Part shown: in pieces, positions 1 to 11,300 of the stretch
Position numbering within the stretch: the first letter of the stretch is position 1
Layout of the letters: the number at the start of each line of letters is the position of its first letter
Assembly: GCF_010183535.1 (NCBI RefSeq)
Contig: NC_071331.1
Span: forward strand, 20,460,001 to 20,524,000
DNA: 64,000 bases
Direction of reading: 5' to 3'
Source: Caenorhabditis remanei
Lineage: Eukaryota; Nematoda; Chromadorea; Rhabditida; Rhabditidae
Position numbers and translations under genes: made by a program
The notes under the pieces: generated by a model
What the model was told of the DNA's origin: nothing
Seen by the model: the letters and a program-made list of their open reading frames with translations, nothing else
Databases searched by the model: none

Positions 1-1304
1 AGCAAGCTCCAGGGTGTCCTGTTTTAAAAAATGTTCATAATATAGTCCCAACATTCCAATAAGCACCCTCATCCAAATGACTAAATCAAGCATTGTGGGG
101 GTGTATTCCAACGTTTAGGGGGATGTATAACCTAATCTTACGGGGGTCTATAACAGAAGGTACCAAAGAGGCTAAGCCTTAGAATTGAGAAAGAGCCTAA
201 GCCTAAGAATTGCGAAGAGTTCTTCCAGGGTTATTTTTTGCTTTCAGGTAGGTATTCTTTATGAAACATACTAACAAAGAAAGCATGTACCGTTTAATAC
301 ATTTTTTGCGATTTAATTATATTCACGAATGAAATGTTGCCTTTTTTATTTCAAGAAGCTTGATACAATTGCAATCGTGAATAGTAAAATTGTCTTCGTG
401 AGTAGGCTCATTAGGAACATTCAAGACTTCTAGAAATTAAACAAGATTATTCATGATACATTTATGCGGATATGATGAACCGTATCAATTTTGGATGCTT
501 ATAAAATTGATTAGGGCTACAACATACAGTATCAAGCAGTAACTTTTTATTCTCCTCTTCAAACAAGTTACTAAATTTATTCGTCTTCTAAAGAGCTACT
601 CAAGAGCTATCAATTCGGTGGTTCCCCTTTCGAACAAGTACTAAAGAAATAAAGAAATGAAAAAATGTCATATTTGTTCATAATTCAACAAAAGAAAAAT
701 GACATTAGCCAAAAAGACGTGAGGTTCTCCGCGTGAATAATAATATACGCGGGAAATCAGCCTAAAAATTCTATGCCCCCTCGTGTGTATATACAAGCAT
801 TTGAAATTCCTGCACAAAATCAATAATAAATCGATTAAAAATTCAAGAAATTCTAGTGAAAAAAGTAAAATTCTCGACATTTGCTTTAAATTGCCAACTA
901 ATTTTTTCAGCAATTTTTTTGTTGCGTTGCGGTCGCGTAGCGTGCTCTCCGAACCTGTTAGCTCTAGATTCCCACAAGGTTCTCGTTCACACCTCTGACT
1001 GTCTTCATTTCAACAGATTTCCCACAGCAACCGGACGCGTTGCGGTTGCGTAGCGGTTCTAATTGTGTCGGGGGGAAGAATAGGTCAGTCATACTGCTCC
1101 CTAGGACGTCTTGTATCGAGCGTTGTACCGTTTTCACTCTTTTTTCTGAGTTATTGGTCGAAAAATTTCTTTTTGTCTCCTATTTTTGCATAAAATTCCA
1201 CAGATCATCATTCCTCTGTCAAAAATTCCCAAGCTGTGTAAAAAAATGCTCATTTTGGAGTTCAACTCGACGATTCGTGACTTAAAATAAAATTTGCCTC
1301 TCTA

Positions 1305-1449
1305 TTAGCTTGGCACAGTTCTCACAACTGCGCTCCACCGAAATACCCTTGAGAACTGTCTCTTTTTCTCTGATAGTGAGTCTCTCAATTTCGCACACAA
1401 TTTTCTTTGGTTTCGGTAGAGCGCGGTTGTAAGAAGCGTGCCGTGCTAA
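1305..1449. repeat. MITE-like element, copy 1 (TTAGC...GCTAA family)
   Basis: A ~145 bp element whose two ends are imperfect inverted repeats: one end carries ACAACTGCGCTCCACCGAAA and the other TCGGTAGAGCGCGGTTGTAA. It is flanked by TA on both sides, as expected for a TA-target MITE. Three more copies lie in this window (7651-7790, 11186-11324, 15571-15707), in both orientations. It has no coding capacity. Confidence 0.85.
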
Positions 1450-1589
1450 TATGATCTGAAATTTTGAAAATTTTCTGATTTCTTGCTGTGAATTAACTCC
1501 TCGGTGTGTTGAATAAACCCAAAATTAGGTAATTTAGAGGAAAAATCCCTGAAAATTCATCTGAAATCAGCAAAAACGATCCAGCTCCA

Positions 1590-3512
1590 AGTGAAAACTT
1601 CTCTTTTCCAGCATTTTTGAGTGAAAAATGCTGTTTTCCACATGTTTTTTGGCCATTTTTACTGAAAAATGACAAACTTTTGTGGTCTTTGATATTTTCC
1701 CAATGTCGAAAATAGATGTATCTGGCGCACATTTGACGCATTTTCAAAGTGTTTTGTCAAATTCAGATTGATCTAATTGTGAGCTTTCAGAAAAGTAGAA
1801 TTGGAGCGATCTGGGTCTCGTCACGAAAACTACAGTAATCCAGGTGTTGGGTTACTGTAGTTTACGTGATGAGACCCAGATTGCTTCAAATCATCCCGTG
1901 ACTATACTTTTCTGAACCGTCTAGACGAGCCGAATCCAAATTTCACATTTACAATAGCCAAAAATTGACCCCAAAATCGAGTAAGCCTGTTGTAGTTGTG
2001 CTCCTAGACGTTTCATTCTATGCATAGTACATAAGATGAGGCATTTCTTGAGCAAAAGGAGGATGAAAAGTCCAGTAGACATTTTGATCTCTTTCTCTCC
2101 TCTCTAGACACCAAGTCTAAATTGGTCCCTCTAGTTCATTCTCACTCATGACTCACGAGTATGTACTTACAACTCCTCACCGCTGTCTAGATTTTGTGAA
2201 AATTCTTCAGTAAGCGACGATTTTGAATAATCTCATCTGAAAAGTCCAGATTTTCCGCCTAAAATTGTGGTTTTTGCTAGAAGTTTTTAATTTGTGAAGT
2301 CTTGTCTCTTTCGAGTAGAAATGACTAATTGCATTCATTTTTTCGTTGAAAGTTTCTATCTTTTTAATCCCGATTTCTCTTGAAACCGAGTATTCTCTGA
2401 CTCACATTTGATTCAAGAGAGACTAAAAATGCTGAAATTAGACTGAAATTCCGAATTTTCAACTATGAAAGTATTGAATATGTCTGTTTTCAGCTAGTTT
2501 TGCTCAAAATTTCTGATTTTTTGTTTCTATATTTCTAGAAATATCTTTTCAAGATGGAAATATCGAAGCAAAAACTCGGAATTTTTGAACAAAATCAGTT
2601 GAAAACAGACATATTCAATACTTTCATAGCTGAAAATTCAGAATTTCAGACTAATTTCAGCATTTTTTGTCTCTATTGAATCAAACGTGAGTTGGGAAAT
2701 ACTCGATTTTAAGAGAAATCGGTATTTAAAAGATAGAAACTTTTAACGAAAAAATGAATGCAATTAGTCATTTCTACTCGAAAGAGACAAGACTTCACAA
2801 GTTAAAAATTTCTAGCAAAAATCACAATTTTAGTCGGAAAATCTCGACTTTTGAGATGAGATTATTCAAAATCGTCGCTTACTGAAGAATTTTCACAAGA
2901 TCTAGGAAGCGGTGAGGAGTTGTAAGTACATACTCATGAGTCATGAGTGAGAATGAACTAGAGGGACCAATTTAGACTTGGTGTCTAGAGAGGAGAGAAA
3001 GAGATCAAAATGTCTCCTGGACTTTTCATCCTCCTTTTGCTCAAGAAATGCCTCATCTTATGTACTATGCATAGAATGAAACGTCTAGGAGCACAACTAC
3101 AACAGGCTTACTCGATTTTGGGGTCAATTTTTGGCTATTGTAAATGTGAAATTTGGATTCAGCTCGTCTAGACGGTTCAGAAAAGTATAGTCACGGGATG
3201 ATTTGAAGCAATCTGGGTCTCATCACGAAAACTACAGTAACCCAACACCTGGGTTACTGTAGTTTTCGTGGCGAGACCCAGATCGCTCCGATTCGACTTT
3301 TCAGAAAGCTCACAATGAGGTCAATCTGAACTTGACAAAACACTTTGAAAATGCGTCAAATGTGCGCCAGATACATCTATTTTCGACATTTTCAGATCGG
3401 GAAAATATCAAAAACCACAAAAGTTTGTCATTTTTCAGTAAAAATGGCCAAAAAACATATAGAAAACAGCATTTTTCTCTTAAAAATGCTAGAAAAGTGG
3501 GGTTTTCATTTG
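1590..3512. repeat. Large inverted repeat (foldback), ~0.9 kb arms
   Basis: Bases 1804-1820 (GAGCGATCTGGGTCTCG) are matched in reverse complement at 3272-3288, and the pairing runs inward to about 2480/2600 and outward to about 1590/3512. The centre of symmetry is near 2546-2550, leaving only a short loop. It contains no coding frame. It is probably a non-autonomous foldback transposon or an inverted duplication; transcripts crossing it would form a long hairpin. Confidence 0.85.
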
Positions 3513-4499
3513 GAAATTTGAATTTGGACCGTACCAGGGTTCGATCCCGCTTGGGGTCAATTTTGTAAATTTTTTATTTTTTCTGTTTTTGATTTATATT
3601 ATATTGTAGATAAGGTCGTGGGCTACATTTTTGTAGTTGACGGTTTTCCTCTAGCTCCGCCCACTTTTGAGATACGCGGCTTTTTAGGGGTATGTGACTT
3701 GAACATTTTTCGCAAAATCTAGGCAGCGGTGAGTTATCATTGAAAATTTTGAAAAAAAAATGAGAAAAAAAATCTCATTTTTCCTCAATTTTCACTCTGG
3801 AAAACCTTAGAAAACTGAAAATTTCCGCCCTCCAGACTCCGCCTCCTCCACTTGTAAATTCCTTTGTTCACAAAAAGAGACAGACTACTACTGCTAACAT
3901 CTCCTCCTCCTCCTCCGAGAGCCCGTCCAATTGGTCCCTCTCTCTTTCTCTAGCACTCTCTCATTTCCATGTGATCTCTCCTCTCTCTCTCAATACATGT
4001 GACATACAGAGTGCACCCGTGGTCTAGTCTTATGCCTCTCTTCCATTGATTCTCTGTCCGTCTCTTCGTCTCTCACACTCTCTCCTCGATGTCTCTAATC
4101 GTCTGCGTCTCTCACTCCTCCTACTCTCTCTCTTTCTCCTTTCAGTTTGTCTTTCTTCAAGGCAGTGTCTGTTGAGTGTCCTTCGACAATAAATAATACC
4201 TTGTTACCTTCGAATTTTTTATTGTGAAATTTGTGAAAATATTGTGTCGAAAAGGCCCAAAAATGGGGAAAAGTTGGTGGAAAAAGTGATTTTTCTAGTG
4301 GTTTGGTGGAAAAATCAATGAAAAAACTAGTGTTTATCAAATTTTTAGCTCTTTAAAGACATAAAATCGATTTTTGGAGCTTTTTTATTCAAAAAATTGT
4401 GAATTTTCAGTTAAAAAATCACATTTTGAAGCCTAAAAACCGATTTTCAGCTTTTTAAGACAACTTTTTGAACTGAAAATCTATTTTTCAGTTGTAAAA

Positions 4500-4640
4500 G
4501 TTGATTTTCGACTAAAAATGTCGATTTTCGACTAAAAATGTCGATTTTCGAATAAAAAAGTCAATTTTCGAATAAAAAAGTCAATTTTCGACTAAAAAAA
4601 TCGATTTTCGAATAAAAAAGTCAATTTTTCGCTCAAAATT
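4500..4640 (+). repeat. Short tandem repeat, ~20 bp unit
   Basis: About seven imperfect units of GATTTTCGACTAAAAATGTC, with variants such as AATAAAAAAGTC. No function is evident. Confidence 0.75.
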
Positions 4641-5370
4641 GAGTTATTTGGCTGAAAATTGACTAAAAATTGTCATTTTTTGGAAGTTTTCGACTGAAAA
4701 ATCGCATTCTCAACTCTAGAAAACTCATTTTTCGAACCAAGTACTTTTGACTGAAAAAATTGAATTTCTTGCTGAAAAGAGAAAAAAATTCTATATTTTT
4801 AGCCCGTTAAAATGTATGCTTTCAGTTTTCGTCTTGGTTGTTGTCAGCTTGAAATCTGATCCATCTATTTCTTCGGGTGGTCAGCTCAATTTCCTTTTTT
4901 TTCATTGAAATAAGAATGTTTTTAGTGATTTTCAGTGGGTAAAATAGGTTTTTCAAGACTTGAAACAATGGAAATCCTTCTTTTTCAATCGCAATCTCAA
5001 TTTTCAGTGAAGAAATCCCCATAATTGAGTTTTTTGGCGCCCAGAATTCAGAGAATTTGAAAAAATCCGAAACAATTTTTTCCACTAGAAATCGATTTCT
5101 CCGCTCAAAAACTAACTATTTAGGCCATTTTTTTCTCATTTTGAATTCAAATTTTAAAATTTTGAGTAGAGAAAAATATTTTCCTGACCACAGAACTCAT
5201 CATTTATTGATAAGAAACTCATATGATTTCTCATTCTAAAATTTTCTCGATCAAATTTTTTTTTCGAAAATTCAATTTTTCACCTGTCTTATTTCTGCTT
5301 TTCTTCTGTTTTCTCCTGAAATTTCCGTTCAGAATCCCGCAAATTCTCTTATTTTTTGCAGGTGTATGGC

Positions 5371-8300
5371 ATGAATGTCCGTCAGAATGAGCTGCGACTG
5401 GTTAGTTTTTTATCCATATTTCTAGAAAATATAGCTAAAAATAGCATTTTTACTCGAAAAAACTTGGTTTTGAAGTTGAAAACCCTAATTTTTACCGAAA
5501 AACGTCGAAAATCCGATGATTTTAAGCCAAAATTCCCAATTTTCAGCTTGAAAGTGCAAACGCGCTCTACCGGACTTTCAGTGAAAAAATAGTTTTTTGG
5601 AGTTATTTTTTCAGATTTTGGGTGAAAAAGTTGATTTTCGAGCCTTTTTTGAAGTTTTCTAGCGAAAATATCATATTTTTCATTAAAAAATGTTTGAAAA
5701 CCAAACTTTTAGAGCCGAAAATCCAGTTTTTGCTTAAAAAGTAAATTTTTCAAAACTGTTTCGAGTTTTGAGTGATAAATATGGTTTTCACTCGATTTTT
5801 ATCATTTTCCCCATTTTTAGACCCAAAAATTTAGCTAAAAATATCAATTTTGAGTGAAAAATCGGATTTTCACTCCAAAAATGTCAAATAAATTCAATTT
5901 TTCCAATTTTTGCAGACGGTCGAATTGCGACAAGTGACAGATGCGGTGGAATGCATATTTCATTCACTTCTTCTGCATAGAACACTAGGCAGAGTGAGTC
6001 AAATAAACACGAACAAGAATGAGAAGAGACGGGTAACAAATCTGAGAAATTTTTGGAATGTTGCATGCCAGCTGATGTCTGAAATCATTTTTAGCATGCT
6101 TCTTCCCATTTTTCCAGTCAAAATCCTGGAAAAATGGAGGATTTAGGTCAATTTTTCGCATTTTTTCGCGTACCAGGACGTAATTCTGATATAATTTGAT
6201 AAGATTTATATCTCTCACTGTCTGCACTCTCTCCACTCCCCACACTATTTCTCCGTCGTCAGCATCTTAGTCGTTTCCACAGTCCCGTGCAACTATACGG
6301 TGAAAAAGAACTGTGTTGATTCTCTCTGCGTCTCGCCATCTCTCATATGACCCCATCGTCTGATCGCAGAGAGAGAGAGAGAAAGAGAGACGCAGACTGT
6401 CAGAGACAGTCGAGAGATCATGACAAAAGAGGAGACGACGAGAGAGATGATTTTCACGTGATTCTTGTTCTTTTTCTCGTCGGCAGATGAAAAAAGCTAC
6501 GGGAAGTGGAAGAAAACGAGGGGAGGAAAGGGCAGAAATCGGAAAAAGTGAGATGAGAATTGGTAGCAAAGATCGAAATGAGACGGAAAGTGGAGGGTCT
6601 TAGCAAAAAAAAACGGAGAAAATCGGGAATTTTTCGGTTGAAAACTTCTGAAAATGAGCGAAAACTCATGAATTTGAGTTGAAAAACCCATCTAGAACCG
6701 ATTTTGAGCAGAAAATCTCGGATTTTTGGCTGAAAGCTGCTGAAAAGAGCTCAAAACTTCTAGTTCAAAAGCTAGAAGCTTAGGATTTTGATCCTAAAAT
6801 CCAAGTTTCTGACCCAATTTTCATCAAAAACGAGAAAGAAATTCCATTTTCGAAAATGGAAATGGAGGGTCATAGCAATTGAAATTCTCTATTTCCGGGA
6901 GAAACTCGGAATTTTGCGGTTGGAAATTGCTGAAAATGGGCGAAAACTCATGAATTTGAGTTGAAAAACCCATCTAGAAATGGCTGAAAATAGCTCAAAA
7001 CTTGTAGTTTAGAAGCTAGAAGCCTCCACCAGCTCGGTTTTGACTCTCTTTGTCTGAAATCTGTTTTTTTATACAGTTTGAGCAGAAAATTTTGAATTTT
7101 TCATCAGATTTCAGTCAGATTGCGTCAATATTTACATTATTTCGATCTAGATTTCATCAATTTCAGTCATTTTTCGGCTCCGATCAGTTTTGGGTCATTT
7201 CTCATTCTTCTAGTGTAGATTCCATCATTTTACGTAGTTTCAGGTTCTAGACATTTAAAGACATTTTTGACCAAAAACGCGTCCAAGGCACCCCTGACCA
7301 CTTTCCACCACTGTCTACATCGATTTCCCACCAAAAAAGTCGTCAATTTACATCATTTTTGGATCATTTTTCATCATATTAGACCCTTTCCACTGTAGAT
7401 TAGACTATAATCCATCATTTTGCACAATTGCACGTAGTTTTTCATCAGTTTTTCTCTGAAAATGACCTCTAGCATTCATTTGATCCGTTTCTCCACCGAA
7501 TTCCTGTCAGTTTCAGTGCTTTTCAGCCGGAACTCGGCTAGAATCGTATCAGTCCGGTTTGAATCAGATTCTGGGACATTTTTTGTCATTTTGACTCCAA
7601 AAACGCGTCCAAGGCACCCTTGACTTGTTAACCCACTTTCCACCTTTTCAATCAGCTCAACATAGTTCTTACAACTGCGCTCCACCGAAATCCCCTTGAA
7701 AAGTGTCTCTTTATCTCTAAGTCTCTCAATTTCGCACACTATTTTCTTCGGTCTCGGTAGAGCGCGGTTGTAAGCAGCGTGCCGTGCTAATAGATTGATT
7801 TCCCACCAAAGAAAGTCGTCAATTTACATCATTTTTGGGTCATTTCCGATCTCTCTCTGCTAATCCTATGATCTCTCTCTGTGATCACACCATCCCTTCC
7901 TGTCTCTATCATCATATTGCCTCCTCCAATATGATCAGTTTTATACAAATCACATGGTTCAAGTGGACACACTCTCTTTCTATTTGAAACACGAAGAAAC
8001 TGATGAAATGTTGTAGTTTGATTGCACACATGATCTACACTTCTCTGCGTCTCCACTCTCTCTCTCTCTCTGATTTTTTCAAAAATGACGGAGGAATGAA
8101 GGAGAAAGTGATGCAATGGGAGAGAGAGAAATGAACAGATAATGATCTGGGTGTCTCGAGAAAAGAGACAAGGACATCACGGCTAGTGGTGAACAAAGGG
8201 GAACAGATGGGAGGGAGAAATTTGAAAATTGAAAAAGTGAAATGGACCGAGGTTTCTAGCACTATTTTCAGTTATTTCCAGCCAATTATGGTCATTTTCA

Positions 8301-11300
8301 GTCGAATTTGAGCGATTTCTGACTGAAATCGCTTGAAATTAAGCTAGAAAATGCTGAAAACATCGAAAAACTGCTCAAAATCTGGGTTGAAACGATCTGA
8401 AATGAGCTGAAACCAGTCTAAAACTGCTTTCCAGTCATCAGTCTATCCAGATTCAGTTTTTCACTATTTACGGTCGTTTTCAGTCAAATTTTCGTCGATT
8501 TCAAACCTGAAATCGCTTGAAATTAAGCTATGCCGAAATCTGCTCAAATTCTGTCTTGAAACAACATGAAATGAGCTGAAATCAGTCTAAAACTGCCTGA
8601 AAATCGAGCATTTGACCCGAGGAGTACTGTAGATCCTGAAAATGGCTTTTAAGTTGTGAAAAATTGACTTTCTGAAGTGAAAATTGGGGGTTTTCAGTGT
8701 CAAAAATAATTTTTTCCCAGTTTTTATCTAAAAATTCGGTTTTCCTATCAAAAATTACCCTAAAATCTGTCAAAAAACCATCAAAACACCAAAAATTGAG
8801 TTTTCGTGTCGAGACCCAACTAGAAAATTGATACTATGCGCCTTTAACCAGGTTACTGTACTTTTTGAATTTTCAGTGAGAATTTTGGGGTTTTCGGGTG
8901 TTTTTTGATGGGAAATTTGGTATTTTGTACTCCTAGGCTAAAAAATTTTTGATTTTTTGGCAGTTTCAGACATTTTGAGCTCAAAAATCTCACAACGCAC
9001 TATCACATATTCATATTCCCATCTTTTATCAAAATTCGTTTCCAGTTCCAATACAACGATGAGAAGACGTTTTCAATCGGATCCATCGGCATCAAAGAGG
9101 TCAATTGTGAGCAGATCGATATGACTTATGTGAGTTTTCAACAAAAAAAAACGATTTTCGTGAAAATTCCGAAAAATTTGGCCTAAAATCGGCTATTTTG
9201 ACAATCTGCACGTCCCAAAATTGTCTTAAAGTACTGTAGTCTCAAAATCTCGCTGTCTATACCTAACTGTTTATCTCCAATCCCCTAGAGTACTGTAGAA
9301 CTTTGTCTGAAAATCTGAAAATCTCGCTCTCTATACCTAACTGTTTATCTGCACACAATATCACATCAAAACAATGACATTTTGAAGTGTCTGCTGTTCC
9401 CCAATTTCTACAGGTTGAAGAGTGAAAATGAACACACAGAGAGAGTGTTGTGAGAAAGATACGACCCGATAGCAGGCAGCAGCCACAGCTATTGACACAC
9501 AAAACAGAGACATAAAAATAAAGTGGGAATGGGAGGGAGAGAACTAGTCTTTGAGAGAGGGATTCAAAAGTTATACAGTAGACGGGAAATGCCCTCTATT
9601 GATAATCAGAGGGATCCGGAGAGCTCGGGGAATGAAGTTTCAAACTGTAGAAAGGCTCAAAAGGCGAGAGAAATGCGCTCCAGCGCACAAAGATCTTGCT
9701 CAATTGATTAATTGAATTTGCACGGAAACTGGTCAGCAAGTTCGCTCTAATGAGATTCACTCAACATTGACAAGCAAGTGCGCTCTAATGTAATCTGCTG
9801 GCAAAGTCTTGCTCGGCTAGACAATAGGTACGGAGCTGATTTTGCCTCGGTAAATACGAACTGATTCTGACGAGCAAGTGCGCTCTAATTCGAATCCATA
9901 TGTCTCAGCCGTTTGAACTAACTGATGAGCCATAAAGATCAGAAGCACTCTAGACAGAAAATCCGCTCTAGTAAGCCGAAAACCGACTTACTAGCTGAAG
10001 AGCTGAAAATTCGCTTTAATGCGATTCAGGCTAGCCGAATGGCATTGGTCAGAAAAGACACTCTAATGCGATCTTTCTCAGGCGACAGAACTGAGCCATA
10101 GAGTTGAGAAGCATTCGATTAGCGAGTTCCAGGCTGAAGACTCGTGATTAAGAGCTGAAGTCCATTAATCTCGCTCTATTGAGAATGAATTTTAGGTTCT
10201 TATCTCAACTCCCAGACGAAAACTTTCGCTTTTTCACTTTACCACCGGAAACCAGTACTCAACGTTTTTTTTCAAAAGTTCGAAAACCCGACATTGCCCT
10301 CAAAGTACGAGTGATCCTCCTCGTCTCTCAGCTGATTCTCTCTCTCTCTCGTTTTTTTCGTTTTTCCGCCTTCTCGATGAGACGGAATAGTGGAGACGCA
10401 GACGTTGCTGTTTATCCTCCGTACCCTCCCGTGTAGCTTATACCGCCCATGGAGACACCCGCCCGTCTATTTGTGGCTCATGAGCTCTCGCTCTCTCTTT
10501 GGAGGTTCACCCTCCTGTTTATCCAGTCCTCTTTAAAAAGAGAAGGAGAGACTATGGAAAATAGAGAGACAGAAAGAGAGCAGGAATCCCATTAGTCCAG
10601 TAAGCCGTTTATAACGGGGCTAATTAAGGGGATTCCTGAATAGACACGGAGAGATTTGAATCTGGAGCATAGGGATCTCGGAGCTCTGGTCATGAGGCTA
10701 CAGACTGAAAGATCAAGATCTTGAAGTCCGATTCTCAATGGAGCGCACTTGATTCATAGTCAGATTGAGGGCCTAACACTCTGAAAACGCCTCGATTTTC
10801 ATGATTTCCGACCTGAAAAAACATGAAAATTTCGCGAAAACCTCGAATTTCAAATTCCAGAAATTTCTATCAACTACAGTAATCTTTAAAGGAGCATGCC
10901 CGGCTCTCACGGCCGGGTCCCGCCACGTTCAAAGTTTTACTGAAAATTGGTGGTTTTCAACCGGTTTTGATACGAAAAATATCGATTTTCGGACTATAAA
11001 ACGCATAATCGTCTGTTCTCAATAGAGCGCATCTGCCTCAACTGGAATCTTACGAATTTACAAGTCTCAATAGAGCGATGTTTCCTCAGAGACTGTAGGA
11101 CTATGAATTCTCCGTGGAGCGCGCTTGGTTCTGAATTCTAGCGATTCTCAATGGAGCGCACTTGGCTCAAGAGACTGCAAGACTCTTAGCACGGCACGCT
11201 TCTTACAACTGCGCTCTACCGAAACCCGAGAAAATAGTGTGTGAAATTGAGAGACTCAGAGAAAAAGAGACATTTTTCAAAGGCATTTCGGTGGAGCGCG

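Larger units (their letters stand above)
1..5361. other. Intergenic region upstream of epg-9
   Basis: I found no coding exon here on either strand; the open frames are short and unlike coding sequence. It holds a MITE-like element (1305-1449), a ~1.9 kb palindrome (1590-3512), a pyrimidine-rich stretch with GTCTGCGTCTC near 4102, and short tandem GATTTTCGACTAAAAATGTC units near 4500-4640. The pyrimidine-rich part at 3890-4150 could be the epg-9 promoter, but this is inferred from position and composition only. Confidence 0.6.

Noticed and set aside
195..206. GCCTAAGCCTAA, two units of the nematode telomere repeat
   Set aside because: Too short to be an interstitial telomere; chance is likely.
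10179..10436. 85-codon plus-strand frame in epg-9 intron 3
   Set aside because: No splice sites that fit epg-9, pyrimidine-rich with no recognisable domain.
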